Positions 1 to 12,697 of a stretch of 64,000 nucleotides of DNA are shown here, piece after piece (position 1 is the stretch's first letter; every line of letters begins with the position of its first letter). The notes below the pieces were generated by a model. That model was given only the letters and a program-made list of their open reading frames with translations, made no database searches and was not told where the DNA came from. The translations under genes and the position numbers were made by a program. Where the stretch lies: positions 1,798,001-1,862,000 of the forward strand of contig NJPS01000048.1 in assembly GCA_002946415.1 (NCBI GenBank), in the 5' to 3' direction. The stretch is from Rutstroemia sp. NJR-2017a BVV2 (taxonomy: Eukaryota; Ascomycota; Leotiomycetes; Helotiales; Rutstroemiaceae).

Positions 1-26
1 CTTTCCATCCTGGCTCCAACCCAAGC

Positions 27-748
27 TTAAATGTTGCTAACCTCTGCTTGGAAATCATCCAATTCCTTTTGCACAGCAGCGTACTTCTTGGCCATCTCCT
101 CGAACTTGGCCTCCCACTGATCGCGGTCTTGCTCGAGTGCTTGTACTTTACGTTCGAAGTGACCAGCCTTGACATCGGTTTGGCGGAGTCTGAGACACAA
201 TATAATCAGCTTGTGATTAAGGGGTATGGAGATGTGAGGATGTGCAGAAATTGTGGAAACAGTCCCCCTTTTTGAAAGGGGTATGGATAGCAGTAACTTA
301 CTTGTCGTTTGTTTCGCGAAGGTTCTTATCGGCCTCCTCAGCTTCCTCCTCCAAAAGCTGTAGTCGTCGTTGAAGAGTCTCGTTCTGTGTACCGTGTTGA
401 CTACCCTCCTCTGCTACAGCCTTGGCCTCCTTGATGCCGTTCTCCAACTTCTCAACCTCAGCCTCTAACAAGCTGTTCTTGTGTGTGAGGGAGGTGATCT
501 CTTGCTCCTTTTGTAAGTTCTCCTGCTCAAGAGCCTTGAGCTTGGCCTGGAGCTCCTCGACCTTCTGGGTAGCTTCGTCGGCCTCGATACGGAGGGTGTT
601 CATTTTCTGTCCCAGGCATGTTAGAATGTGCCATCCAAAATCCACGTTGTGCGACGACCGGTCGATGAGAATTCCCTTTTCGCGGGTTTGGGGGGTCAAA
701 TGGCGGGGTTGTTTTGAGGATTCCACTTACTTCCTTGATGCGATCCAT
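27..748 (-). CDS. Tropomyosin (fungal short form, 161 aa)
   Basis: Three exons on the minus strand (748-731, 606-302, 189-27) join into a 161-residue protein, the usual length of short fungal tropomyosins. Exon 1 codes only MDRIKE; it splices to KMNTLRIEADEA, and exon 3 begins LRQTDVKAGHFERK, ending AEVSNI. The whole protein is one alpha-helical coiled coil with heptad spacing and no other domain. Tropomyosin polymerises along formin-nucleated actin cables and supports cytokinesis, polarised growth and myosin V transport. Donors (GTAAGT) and acceptors (CAG) are canonical. The gene is head-to-head with the securin-like gene at 1200. The residue pattern is distinctive, so only upstream non-coding exons remain uncertain. 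Confidence 0.96.
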
Positions 749-1199
749 TTTGGCGCTGATTTCTTTCCTGAGATTATTTGAGTTGTAGAAGTTGAGAAAG
801 AGTCGATACAGAAATGAGTATCAGTTTGAAGTTTTGATGTGTAGTTGTGTTTGTACGTTGAAATAAATCAGAGACCGTTGGATGGTAATGTTATAGATGG
901 AAGGTTAAAGACACGATATATTGCCAACCGAATATGCAGGGTTGTGAATGGCTGGGTGTTGACTTGTATGGGTCCCCTCTCTAAGGGGTGAGTCTATCGA
1001 TAGTGTCTAATTTGGAAAGAACATCATTCTATTGTTGCCGTGGGAACGAATCAAAATACTACGAATTTAATTTTGAGTCCAGCCATCCTAGTCGACGCGT
1101 CGATGAACCTCAGAATTTCAATGCAACAGATATTGTTGATAAACATTCCATCCAACATAATTGTGCCACGGGTCTGCAGAGGAACTTATTACCGTCAAT
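749..1199. promoter_or_regulatory. Shared divergent promoter, tropomyosin / securin-like gene
   Basis: This 451 bp stretch lies between two divergent start codons and must hold both promoters and leaders. I see no convincing TATA box or other strong motif in it. Confidence 0.5.
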
Positions 1200-2600
1200 A
1201 TGTTAGCAGCTCGCGATCAAGAGAATCTGGTTCATGGTCATCAGCAGGTAGCTGCCTCAAAACCCCTCAATCAGAGTACCAGAGGTTTGCAGCCCAAAAC
1301 CCCAGGAAATAAATTCCCGAAGACGCCATTGAAAGTCCCACTGAACGACGAGAATGCGCCGACTGGGTTTGGAGGCAAAGGCACGATCAAGGGTAAAGGT
1401 CTTGGAGGAAAGGATGCGACAATTGACAAGAATGCCTTCATCACTCCAATGGGTAAGTGCTTTCGAGATATTAGCCAATTGCTTGCTAATATATACGCAA
1501 AAGGGCCTCGAAATCGTGCTCCGCTTGGAATGAAAACTACAAATGCCAAAACCAAGGTATTCCAAACCCCAGCAGGTCCAGAATTAGATAAGGAACCCGA
1601 AAAGACGGTTTCGAAGCAACCCAGTGTGCGGAAGCCGAGGTCCAAGGTGACAGAGAAGATCAAGATTGATGTGCATGGCGATGAAAGTCCACTGGGCGAA
1701 CTCGATGTAGAGTATATGCCGCCAAGGTCGCAGGATATCCCTTTCGACTCCGATGTTTTCCCTAAAGGTTGCTTAAATTACGATGTCTTGAAGCCAGAAA
1801 ACCTTACGAGAGGAAGCTTAGGAGCGTGGTACAACACTGCTGATAGAGATGGCAAATCCAAGGTAGAGCGTGATCTCGAAGAAGGCTACAGAAAGTCTGC
1901 AAAGAGAACCGATGAGTTGGTACTAGCAGCTATGGAAGAGGAATGGACCATTGGGGATATGCCAGAGACCTTCAAAAATCCCAAAAAGACGGCACCCTTG
2001 CAACAAAATAAAACCAAGGTTTTCGTGGAGCAAAGACCAAAGTCTACAATACCCACTCAAAGCAGAGGTCCCGCCACAGTTGCGTCACGAAGGGCAGCAT
2101 CCGCACTGTCTACTGCCCCTAAATCTATCGCTGAGCCTGTGAAAAGACCAGCAACTGCCATTGCAAGACCCGTATCGTCTTTTCTCACCCGAGGCAAGAA
2201 GACTATGATCATTGCTCCTGCTCCACAGGCCACCATGAGACACAAGGCTGCTGCAGTCACCTCGAGAAGTACAATCGGATATACAAAGGGGAGATCCGTA
2301 TCAAACCCTCTTCAGAAGAGAGAAGCACCATCCACCACTCTACAAAAAAGAGTGAATCCCGGTCTCCCACGATCAAACAGTAATATTTCTCAAAGCTCAG
2401 AGAGCACAATCACTCCAGCAAGGTTTGCCAACAAGGAGAACTTCAACGTACCAGAATACAAGAGACCCGACTTTCTAAGGGCCTTCGATGTTGATGATGA
2501 GGATTTGGAGCCAGGTTTGCGCGGTGCTTTGCCTGAATGCTTGAAGAAGTTTGATGAGGATGAAGAAGAGTTCGTCATGACTTTGGGCGGAGTTGAATAA
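1200..2600 (+). CDS. Securin-like KEN-box protein (449 aa)
   Basis: Two exons (1200-1452, 1504-2600) give 449 residues. The first in-frame ATG, at 1200, gives MLAARDQENL. The 51 bp intron has GTAAGT, a GCTAAT branch site and an AAG acceptor; removing it gives ITPMGPRNRAPLG. The intron has no in-frame stop. The protein is basic and disordered, then turns acidic: a KEN box at about residues 395-397 (NKENFNVPE) is followed by an acidic tail. RxxL motifs (RGSL, RGAL) are present. KEN and RxxL motifs are APC/C degrons, and with the lysine/proline-rich N-terminus and acidic C-terminus they suggest a securin (Cut2/Pds1-like separase inhibitor). Securins share little sequence, so this function is inference; another APC/C substrate is possible. 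Confidence 0.85.
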   Translation: MLAARDQENLVHGHQQVAASKPLNQSTRGLQPKTPGNKFPKTPLKVPLNDENAPTGFGGKGTIKGKGLGGKDATIDKNAFITPMGKCFRDISQLLANIYAKGPRNRAPLGMKTTNAKTKVFQTPAGPELDKEPEKTVSKQPSVRKPRSKVTEKIKIDVHGDESPLGELDVEYMPPRSQDIPFDSDVFPKGCLNYDVLKPENLTRGSLGAWYNTADRDGKSKVERDLEEGYRKSAKRTDELVLAAMEEEWTIGDMPETFKNPKKTAPLQQNKTKVFVEQRPKSTIPTQSRGPATVASRRAASALSTAPKSIAEPVKRPATAIARPVSSFLTRGKKTMIIAPAPQATMRHKAAAVTSRSTIGYTKGRSVSNPLQKREAPSTTLQKRVNPGLPRSNSNISQSSESTITPARFANKENFNVPEYKRPDFLRAFDVDDEDLEPGLRGALPECLKKFDEDEEEFVMTLGGVE

Positions 2601-5600
2601 TGAACCCGTCGACGATGATTATTGTACTATGAATTGAATGGATGAATGAATGGCGTTTATGGATGTTATAGGGGGTCTCTTTCTTAAAGAATATACCAAT
2701 TCTTTTTGTATCGTAACATGATATTCAGTGATATTCATTGTTGCTTGCCCCGTTGTGTATTGATATTGTATACTAGGATGGTGTTTTCCATCCAGTAATC
2801 TAGTTAACGTTATTCTACCCTTCCAGATTTGCAACAAATCGTTTGAACGTCTCCATGTCAAGAAGTTTATGTTGTTTACTCGCAATTCCAGAAAACAAAA
2901 CTACCACGTGTGATTCTTCTCACGCCCTACCCTGGCCATCTATGCATCCCTCTTGGGTATCTAGTACTCAGCTTATACTAGGCGAGAAGTTGCTGCTAGA
3001 TAGATTTGGTGTAGGAATATTGAAGGGGGGGGCTGGGGAAAAAGCACATGTACTTTTCTCAAACACATAGCAGGGATTCACATTCTGCTTTGCTGATGGT
3101 TGCAGTGTGCGGCACGGCGCAGAAAGTTGCGACAACAGTTTTCCTCTATCTGCATATTAGATTCGCTCACCTCATTCGCCAATATATAATCGGTGGTTGG
3201 TAGACGAGCAGTCAACGCTGAGAGTTTCTTGTCCTTCCCTGACATGTGGGTTATGGAATACGAGACGGCGAGAGGTGTGATAGGAGCTTGTAGTATACTT
3301 GGATGTAAACCTTGTTGATCCTCTTAGTAGTGCTTGGGTTGTGTTTCTGCTTCGCTAATGAGCCGTAATGTTCCTTTTGGTGTCATCTTCATAGGGAAAA
3401 CTAGAGATGTAGAATTACATAGCATCTTCCATTCATTGTTCCTCACTTCAACTTCAATACGGCATTTAGACCGCCTCGGACTTCTGGTGTTGAAGTATGA
3501 ATGTATATCGCTGATAACCAGTATTCTAGCTCTGCCAGATGGTTTCACGTGAGTACAAATAGTTTGCGCCGGAGCCATCTCAAAAATATTGAAGATGTCT
3601 AAGCGTCTTCATGGTCACATCATGTGCTTCCAACCATAACAGATTAATACAAGGCCGTATGCGTTTTCCACCCAAACCCATCGACAGTTCGTCAAGGAAA
3701 AGACCTCTGACTATGCACCTTTGCGGAGGATGGCAACCGTAAGACGACGCCCTTTAATTGACTACAAAATAAATGATGATGGAAAACGACCAGGAAACTT
3801 TCACTTCAACGATTGTTTTGCCACGAAGTTGTTCAATTTCTATATATCATGCTAACGGCGGTTCTTGTTGCGTCATATGCGGCATACCAAATTGCTGTAT
3901 TTGGAAGGACTGTGTCTGCAGATACTTACGAATGTTCCATTCCCATACCGCTACCGCTGTGGTGCCTCCGAAATATGCGGGTTACCGATATACGGGTACT
4001 GTACTACAGAACAGCGACTATGCACTTCCATATTGTGGCTTGAACTAGGAATTTATGTCTAATGTCTTAGAAGCAGTCGTTAGGTAAGTGTACAAGATAT
4101 AAACCAAAGATGTTTAAAATCAATCATCTATCAGGACTTAGGATATTAAGAATGAAGCTGCTTGATGAGAGGACGCGGAATGGATGATATTCCACCGGAT
4201 TTAGGGCTGCATTGATTCTTCCAAGAACGAAACGTCTCGCCATTTGAGTTGGATCTACAAATTTTCAAGTGTCTACTACAGCCTCTCGATGTCTTATGAG
4301 CCGCGCGAACCACAAAGAAGAGATCGATATTGCGAGAACAAAATCATCACGTGATGGTAGAGTAATTGCATTGAGATGGGTGCATAGCCTTTGATTCAAC
4401 GTATTCAGGGCCGGCAGCAATTAAGACTCATCCTACCGGTGAAGCCATAGGACTCAAGTTAGAATGATGCGGTATGCTGGGGTGATATGAGCGATCCTTG
4501 AGACCGTCCTTCAACGTCCATCTTTGAGAGCACAGCGGCTACCTGGATGCAAGAATAGTCATGACGTTTCTTCATTTCGTACGACATGCACTCTCCAGCG
4601 CACGCAAAGAGAGGCTATGTCCAACATAACGATGCTATTCAAGAACAGACACGTGCTCGTTGTGCAACAAACTTGGAAAATAGGACTCAGGGGGTTTCTT
4701 GGCTAAGGCACCAGAACATGACACCTTCATTTGACCGCCTCTAACACCACAACATCAAAGCAATCTTCTTCATGCCTAGATGAGATGCAGCGATCTTTAA
4801 TTTGTTCCATTCACCTTGATTTTCAGGTCAATTCGCACTTCAAATAATCATGTGTACCGCGAATAATCTCTGTAAAATCCACCATACCCGTAGGATTTTA
4901 TGATAATTGGAATCCGGGCTGCGTTTGCTCGATGCACTCGCTTCAGCAGTGACGCAACGTCCGTCCCAGGCTAATACTTTTGCCTTTGAGGGAATTCTCT
5001 GAAAACGGAGCTACTGCGTTTGAAACCTTTGATATTTGTTTACAATAGCAAGAAGCGACAGATGAAAACTGAGTAACACAGTAATTGTGAAGCCGAATAA
5101 TACCTACCAAGGGACCATAGAGACTGTTTTTATTTTTGACCTGTATTGATGTTGCTCTTGTTCTGCCCCTTGCGCTCGCCAGCTCGCCAACTCCTTGAAT
5201 AGACAGTAGCCTGATTAGGCTTAGAACCGCCTTTTCAAGATTAACCTATTAGGGAACAGTAAGAAATAGTATTGAACCTCAATTCAAGCATTTCCATTCC
5301 CCATTCCATAACTACAACGACTCATATCAGCGAAACAAACAACTTCAACTCTCAAAGAAAGGTTCCTGAATCGTCGCATAACAATTACATCGCATCTGCC
5401 ATCACTCGCAGATCGTCTGCGACAACTTATACCGACTTCACATCCCATTTCTTCCAACTTATTATTACAGTTCTATCACTTACATCAAATCTGTCTTTCG
5501 GAGGGGGAGTCGCGTGAATATCGTCGATTTTCTTGCGCGTCTTTGGCTATCTGCCATTCATGCATTAATGCATGCGGTCGCTCATTGATTTCTACCTAAG

Positions 5601-5650
5601 AGATGGTGGCTGGCAGAAGGGGGAAGAGGTAGATCAACCACAGTCACACG
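2601..5650. other. Gene-free intergenic stretch, about 3 kb
   Basis: No supported gene is seen. Open frames here are short, mostly lack ATG starts and have no splice partners or recognisable protein. The last few hundred bases (about 5250-5650, CA/CT-rich) probably include the SET1 promoter and leader. Confidence 0.6.
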
Positions 5651-8600
5651 ATGTCTCGTACTGGGGCGAGCTTCGCACAATTCTTCCCATCTGCTCCTCG
5701 CGCCGCGAAGGACAAAGCTAAGGAGAGAGAAAGATCAAAGGCTCAGCAATCAGACTCACCAAGCATTCCTTCAGTCGCTGACTCCCACTTCAATGCGCAA
5801 GCTTTGGCTGACAATGCTGCTATCACTCGTCTTACAGGAGGCACCAACACCCCTAGCACAGAACCTTTGACGGAACCCACACCTCTTCCAAACGAAGACA
5901 ACGATTCAGTACAAGGCGATATTCTCAACGGGGTGGGCTCAGCAAGCTCGCACTCCAGTACTGGTTCCTCTCTCTTCAGCGCACCTGCTCAGCATTTCCA
6001 AAATGTGTACGCACCTGGAAGCTCGCGAAACATAAACGACTCCACGCCACTGACCAATATCGATTCTTCTCCGCATCCTGTTGCGAGTCCCAACAATACA
6101 AAAACTGACATATCTGCCGCTGCCACTTCTTCGTTTGCGGGCGAAAATGCCACCTCCTCACATGACTTCGTTCAGTCTAAAGCTGCTCCAGCAGAGCAAG
6201 TCTCCTCCGAACCACGAGTCCTCGCTCGAGATCCCACAAGAAGCGTGCAAGGGAAAAAATGTGTATATGATCCTCTTTTGGATAATACCCTCAAGTCTTC
6301 ACGAGAACGACGAGAGCGTCAACCACAATACAAGGAGTTTGGTTTGGTACGTATACAATCTGCTGCGGGGAGCGTCATCTTATGTGTGTGAATGTCTGGC
6401 TAATAGCTTTTCAGAAAGATGACGCTCCCCCAGCCGATCCGCGACTGGCCAAAGGTGGCAAGTTGATGTACATTAATACCGATTATCATAATGCGCATTC
6501 ACGACTGAACGACTCTCCGTTTATGCTAAAGCCGTACAAATACGACCCAAGAACACATTTTGGTCCAGGCCCCCCAACTGAGATCGTCGTCACAGGATAC
6601 GATCCTCTGCACAACTTCATGCATCTTACCAATTTCTTCTCGCAATTTGGCGAAATCGCAGAGAGTAGTAACAAATTACATCCTGAGACTGGCAGCTGCT
6701 TAGGGTTCGGCACATTTCGATTTCGGGATAGGAAGACGAGAGATGGCAAGGTAATGCCTGGTTTTATTGCTGCAGACCGAGCTGTGAGGAAGGGCAACGG
6801 ATCTAGGCAGGGCACTTCCCATGTAAAGGTGCAACTGGACCCTCAAGGAAAGAGGAGCATGCGCATGTTGGAGGAGGTTCTAAAGGAGTCGAAGCCAGCC
6901 GCATTACCACTTCCACCTAAAGAGGTGCAACCAGCAGCCAAGCAACCCGAAGTTGCGAAGACCGCCGGACCTCCACCCACAGCACCTAAAGGACCTGCGG
7001 CGCACAGAACACAATTTCGACCCAGCGTAGTTTCTTCATCTGCCATTCCTACGAAACCACGAGTCCTGACATTGATCGAAGAAGAGCCGATTGCGCGACA
7101 GCTTGAGGATGAGCCTTATTTGTTTGTGCCAAAAGACTCCGTCCCTGTAATTCCAGCTACAATTGTTCACTTGAAGAAGCGACTCAAGCACTTTTTCTTC
7201 GAAGATGTCAGAGCTGATAGGACTGGATACTATATCGTTTTCGCAAAGTCCCATCATGGCCGTCAGGAAGCAGAGAGATGCTACACCTCCTGCGACGGGA
7301 CGGCGTTGTTTTCCTACGAAATGAACATGAAGTTCTTCATGTGGGGCAGCGCTGGTCGACGCTCATCGTACCGCGCCCGCGACTCTTCACGTCAGCGCAA
7401 CCGCAGCCCTGAAATTCGCTCAAACGATGAGAGGCGAAAGAGAGATGCGGAAGATAGGAGGAAAGAAGAGGAGGCTGATTTGGAAGAGGAGAAGCGAGAG
7501 CGTGCTAAAAACTTTGACCCCGCCCGCGAAGCCATTGACGTTATTCGACGTGAATTGAAGGATCAGTTGATGCGGAACTTTAAGGCCAAAATTGCTGCTC
7601 CTGCTCTACACTCCTTTATGGACCCATCTAATCATATAGCAAGACGACAAAAGCACAATATCGCTGATCCCCAGGACCATAAGTTACCTTTCTTTGCTGA
7701 AGATGATGGGGGAGAAGATAGTCCGGCCGTGGGAACACCAAACTCACGCTTGGAGGACCGCAACAACTTGACAACTGGACGGGTAAACGTTACTGCCTTG
7801 CCTAGAATCCGGAAGCGAGCCAAGACCGACAAGAAACGTAACATCGGCTTCAGAGATCCATTCGCACGTGCTCGACCAAATCGCCACGTGTATTCTCGCC
7901 CACTTCACCATCGCTTATTCCTCGATAGCGATGAGGACTCTGACGATGACCATGAGGCTCGATCTCGAACACGGGACACGGAAGAGCCTGAGTCGCGCCC
8001 ACGAAGCCGTATGAGTACTGATGATGAAGCATCAGAGGACGAAGTCGATGCAACGAATGGCCACCAAGTGAAAGATAGCACTCCATCACAAGGAACAAGG
8101 GATGAAGACTCCGTTAGTGAAGTTAACTTTTCTGCGGCTGAGCCACTTGCGCCGACAAAGAAGAGGAAGTTAGAGTTGCATGTCGAAGCCGCTCTCAAAC
8201 GGCAGAAGAAAACGGACGAAGAGCTCTTTGGTGTATCTGCTGAAAAGATTGAGCCTCTTCCTGAAACACCAATTGTTGATGAATTGGCGATTCCTGATCT
8301 TAATGAGATTCCAAAGACAGAGTCCGATGCAGAAGTTGCTCTTCTTGCACAGAATAAGAAGAAAGCCGCAAAGTCTGCTAAAAGAAAGAAGTCCAAGAGA
8401 CAGATCTTCGAAGAACGGGAAGCTCTCAAAAGGCAAAAGGCTGGCATTCTGGATGATGAGCCAATGGAGGATGCTGCCGAAGAATCTGACGAGTTTGAAG
8501 AGAATATTGTGGAAACGGCTCCGGTAGAAACTTCCGTCGAATGGGGCATGTCAGGAGAAGCTCCAAGACCCACCGTCGATGACGATTTCGACAATATACT

Positions 8601-9596
8601 TGATATCGATGGTTTGCAGAACCTACTCAAAGATGATGAAGATGCGGAACCAGCAATGGCCTTATTCAAACATGATCACCAAATGAAGGATCCAGCTACC
8701 TGGGCATGGAGACAAGGGCAAATTAAAGCCCTGAATCGTGATGGATATAGAGGCCTTGTGAAGGATGAAACCTCCGTCAAGGGATATTATGTACCAACGG
8801 AAACTGGCTCTGCTCGAACGGATGGTACAAAGAAGATCCTTAACTCGGAGAAGTCCTTGTATTTGCCCCATCGTATTAAGGTTCAGAAAGCTCGCGAAGA
8901 ACGGGAGGCTCAGGCCAAGAAGGCTGGAAAAGACGTCGCCGCTGAAGCAGCTGAAGCAGCTAAAATTGCAGCAGAAAAGCTACTTGCCAAGGGAAATTCA
9001 CGTGCTAATCGTGTCAACAACCGCCGCTTCGTTGCTGACCTTAACGACCAGAAGAAGACTCTTGGTGGTGATTCGGATGTCCTACGCTTCAATCAACTTA
9101 AGAAGCGAAAGAAGCCTGTCAAGTTCGCCCGCTCCGCCATTCACAACTGGGGTTTATATGCCATGGAAAATATTGCTATGAATGACATGATCATTGAGTA
9201 TGTTGGTGAGAAGGTCCGACAACAAGTTGCAGATCTTCGAGAAAACCGATACCTCAAAAGTGGCATTGGAAGTAGTTATCTGTTTAGAATCGACGAGAAC
9301 ACTGTCATTGACGCGACGAAGAAGGGTGGAATTGCTAGATTCATTAATCACAGCTGCATGCCAAATTGTACAGCTAAGATCATCACAGTGGAGAAAAGCA
9401 AACGAATTGTCATTTACGCGCTGCGTGATATTGCACAAAGTAAGTTTAGCTGTTACTGTCCCCTTGTTACACACACACTAACGATATCACAGACGAGGAA
9501 CTCACATACGATTACAAATTCGAACGTGAGATTGGAAGTACAGACCGTATTCCTTGCCTCTGCGGTACCCCAGCATGTAAAGGATTCCTTAATTAA
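5651..9596 (+). CDS. set1: SET1 histone H3-K4 methyltransferase (COMPASS catalytic subunit)
   Basis: Three exons (5651-6346, 6415-9439, 9493-9596) give 1274 residues. The order is a low-complexity N-terminus, an RRM-like domain (about 287-370), a long charged linker, the N-SET region (about 985-1120, with [18 protein letters not shown]), the SET domain (about 1130-1255) and the post-[16 protein letters not shown] at the C-terminus. In the SET domain, NHSCMPNC and the AdoMet-binding HNWGLYAM are intact; the last intron falls inside [13 protein letters not shown]. Set1 methylates histone H3 lysine 4 in the nucleus as the catalytic subunit of COMPASS, marking active promoters. N-SET, SET and post-SET together exclude the Set2 and Ash1 families. 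The gene is convergent with TRM112. Confidence 0.97.
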
Positions 9597-10529
9597 TTCG
9601 CCTTCTTACATTCGTTTCATTACTTTCTTGCATTCGCGAGCATATTTGGAGGACCATGGTGTGTCACTATATATAGGCTCTCTTCAGTCACATTCATGCC
9701 GCCCAATTTATCGAAGTCCACGTTTACTCTTTCGACGCTACTATATGCATACAGTTTATGGGTTGGGGAATGGTTTAGGGGGGGCACTAAAAAGACATGT
9801 ACTCTTTTCAACCGAGTCGTTTGAGGCGTTGAGTTGTTCGGCCGATTCTTTTTATTTTGAACTCGATGGGTTGTTGATGATTGAACTCAACGTTTTCCTA
9901 TTAATTTGGTAGAGATGAGTCAACGGATGAATGGGTTGAAATGGCTCAGATGAGGAATGATACGATAGGGAGAGCGCATGCGTAAAGAGAGTTGGAATTT
10001 GGTTCATGTTGTAAGATTAGTTAGTTATTTGCTGCATGCGACGTAGTACTCATTTGAGAGAGGAATTTGGTCGGCGCGATTACGTCTGGTAGAATGTTAG
10101 GCGTGGGGGGTTGGTGAGATGCTGGTGAGAATAGATCACTATTTCTCGCAATACTCGTGGAAACTTGCAACGTGAACTGTCCGTGTATGTGACTGTATTG
10201 CCTAGGCCATGGTGGTGCCTTCTACTATTGTGCTATTGCACTCAGGGCCAGTTGCGACCCAATTGAATAGGCTCCTTCGGTGCCTTGAAGACATGACTTC
10301 CATCTTTCTACCCCAACCCGTCCTAGTCTTGTCAAGATTCCCAGGGTGTCTCCTATTCCTTCTTCCCGGTCACTGCGCTTGTCCTCGTAACTCTACACGA
10401 AGGGTGTCCCGTTACACGCTCTCTGCATCTGGAGATATCTCTCCCACCGAAGGCCATGTCCCACCCTGCCTGTCTCACTCCTGCAAAGTCTGATCCGATT
10501 CGCAATTCCTCTCCACCCATACTAACCCT
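9597..10529. other. Convergent intergenic, SET1 / TRM112
   Basis: This 0.9 kb holds the 3' ends of two convergent genes. No gene or repeat is seen. The first 300 bp stay open in the SET1 exon-2 frame only if the last SET1 intron is ignored. Confidence 0.6.
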
Positions 10530-11006
10530 CTAGACCAAATGTCCCGGTAGCAAGAAATTTCCGATCCCTTCCTTAACTCTATACTCATGTCCGCAGTTTC
10601 CACACACCAGCGATCCCTCTTCAATCTCCGTCTCCATTAACAATGTATGTAATTCCTTCAACATCTTCTCGTCATTCTGCAGCGTTTCCGGTTCTGGCGC
10701 CGTAGGAGGGAGAGAGGGGAAGCCGAGCTGAGAGGTTGGTGTTAGTTGTCTTCTTGGCTCAACGAAGCGAAAGTGGAAGGAAATTCAGCGCATTAGGGAG
10801 AGAGCTGGGGAAAAGCATACCTCGGAAGAAATAGTAATCAGCGCATTCCAATCTATGCGCGGGAGTATGTTAAGTAACAGAGTAGGGTTGATCGGGATAT
10901 CATTCGAGACGAGCGAGCATTCTTTCGGGTGCAGGGGGAAGGATGCGCTGGTGGATTTGCAGGCTTTGACGGCGCAGGTGAGGAAGTTGAGGGTGAGGAC
11001 CTTCAT
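10530..11006 (-). CDS. trm112: Trm112, methyltransferase activator (127 aa)
   Basis: Two exons (11006-10821, 10727-10530) separated by a 93 bp intron encode 127 residues. The N-terminus MKVLTLNFLTCAVKACK supplies zinc-ligand cysteines 11 and 16; exon 2 (LGFPSLPP...) supplies C104 and C107 in LVCGNCGHEY. These are the four cysteines of the Trm112 zinc knuckle. ILPRIDW and the C-terminal IGNFLLPGHLV are also typical. Trm112 has no catalytic activity. It is the obligate partner that stabilises the tRNA, rRNA and eRF1 methyltransferases Trm9, Trm11, Bud23 and Mtq2. Length and motifs match closely. Confidence 0.95.
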
Positions 11007-12160
11007 CGTGGTGCGCAGAGGAGGCGTTGCGGGTGGAGGACTTGTGTCGCAACGTCGATAATTTTTTTTGGACTCTGCAGATTGGTGGTGGGGTGTGCAC
11101 GGAAGAGATGGATTAGATAAGATAAGATTAGATCGTACGTAAGTTACGCTGGTGTGGGGCTAGGGGTCAACATCATCTCGTCTGATCTTTTGATTGTGAT
11201 GCTCACGGAGAACATTTGCAAGTGCATCTCGCTGTCCGCAATGCAGTTTAGCAAAGGCTAAGCCTTGTGGTTCCGCTGGTTTCATCACCAATGCCTCTTT
11301 GCTATATTATCATAATATCGGCCGATGATTCCCTCGTAGTCGTCGGTACTTGCGATCCTGCGTAATGTGCAGACCAGACACATTATTATATGCTTTACGA
11401 TTCTCTCTTCTGTATGTATAAAGGTGTTAAAGACTCTAAGTTGTTCAGACTCAAGTCTGTTTCCAATGTCCACAGAGTAGCGAAGCCATTAGATAAAATC
11501 TACGCGCATCTGTTCCATTCCCGTGCTCAAAGTGAATATTGGTAAACGGTTTCGCTGTCATACATATCTCAAGTTTGCCTCTCGGCGTCGGCATTTCGGT
11601 CTTCGTCCTTCTCCATTCTTCAACTACAGTAATGGACAGTGAACTATGTAGTTATCTCATTCTCTCTTAATCGCTTCACAAATCCTTCCTATACTGTATC
11701 TGGGCCATGGATCATTTCTGTACTGCGCCTTCATTCATTCACCTTTAGTAGTTCTCGACGCCCAACCATGCGTGTTGCATTCTTGACCACGGGGCTCTTG
11801 CATGCAAGCTATTCACGAATCTAGTTGAGTCTTTCATAGAAGTCTCGGAGCTAGATGATTGTTGTATAGCCTTCCTTCACTGTCAACCTGTGTATTTCGA
11901 GATATCCATGATCGGGTGATCCTATATGTTCATACGAAAGAGGCAGCGGACAAACCTAGGGGGCTCATTTCCGCGATGGATGATTGTATGAGATCATATG
12001 AGTGACTCACCAGAGTAAGTTTTATTATCCCATAACCCCTGATATTTCTAGTCACAAAAACCTTTATTCTTCCTGCGTCAAGGCCATTTCTGCAAACCAT
12101 TTACCAAAAAAAAACACCAGACATCCTGGGTCCCAAGATTTCCAAGCACACGACTCGAAA
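11007..12160. other. Divergent intergenic, TRM112 / hypothetical gene
   Basis: Apart from the tandem GATA sites I see nothing supportable in this 1.15 kb. Confidence 0.5.
11112..11129 (+). promoter_or_regulatory. Tandem GATA-factor sites
   Basis: ATTAGATAAGATAAGATT holds two overlapping HGATAR sites about 106 bp upstream of the TRM112 ATG. The identical 18-mer occurs at 49545. GATA factors (nitrogen, light or iron regulators) bind such sites in fungi; function here is inferred. Confidence 0.3.
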
Positions 12161-12697
12161 ATGTGTTCCCACCTGCCCGAAGCACGCCTCTTCACTGTCC
12201 ACGTAGACAAACGCTACCGTTACGGTCTCGGCGATCACATGGAAATCCTGGCCACCAACCAGCCCGAAAATCTCTGCCTCTTCGATGAAAATCTCGCACA
12301 AGGTCATCCCGCCAGGCAGAAGAACGTCTATCCCCCCGCATGCCCCGAACTCGAGCGCTTCTGGCTAGAATCTTTTCAGCAGTCAATTGCAGATCTCTTG
12401 TTTAATATGCCGGTTGTTTCAGAGCGTTGTTGGCATGTCAGTGCTGCTAGAATGGGCTTTGAGGACAAAGATTTGGATAATCCGATTGTTATTCGTTTTA
12501 CCTTTGCTTGTGCTGGAGTCCCTGATGAGGTGGCTTCTCAGGTGGTCGGGGCTATTGATAATCTTTTGGTGAGCGAGGGCTGGCAGGGTGAGAAGTAAGT
12601 AGTTTATGATCTCGTCTTGTTTTCAAATGCTGATTTGTCATCTGTGGATAGGATTTATGTCGACGTTTGTCGAGAACTTCCACTCAGCGTGGGCTAG
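12161..12697 (+). CDS. Conserved-looking hypothetical protein (159 aa)
   Basis: Exon 1 (12161-12594) starts at the first in-frame ATG (MCSHLPEARLFTVHVDKRY). It splits at a GTAAGT donor into exon 2 (12652-12697, IYVDVCRELPLSVG), giving 159 residues. The 57 bp intron ends in ATAG. Without splicing the frame stops two bases into the intron, so the model is favoured by an intact frame across it. The protein is soluble, mixed alpha/beta in appearance, with no signal peptide, membrane span or motif I recognise. The intron supports a real gene; no function is proposed. Confidence 0.7.

Noticed and set aside
298..781. Long open frames on both strands over the tropomyosin gene
   Set aside because: They run through intron 1 or lie antisense; the spliced tropomyosin explains the region.
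9440..9912. SET1 reading continuing past 9440 for about 150 residues
   Set aside because: This is intron read-through; splicing at 9440-9492 restores the SET/post-SET C-terminus ending at 9596.
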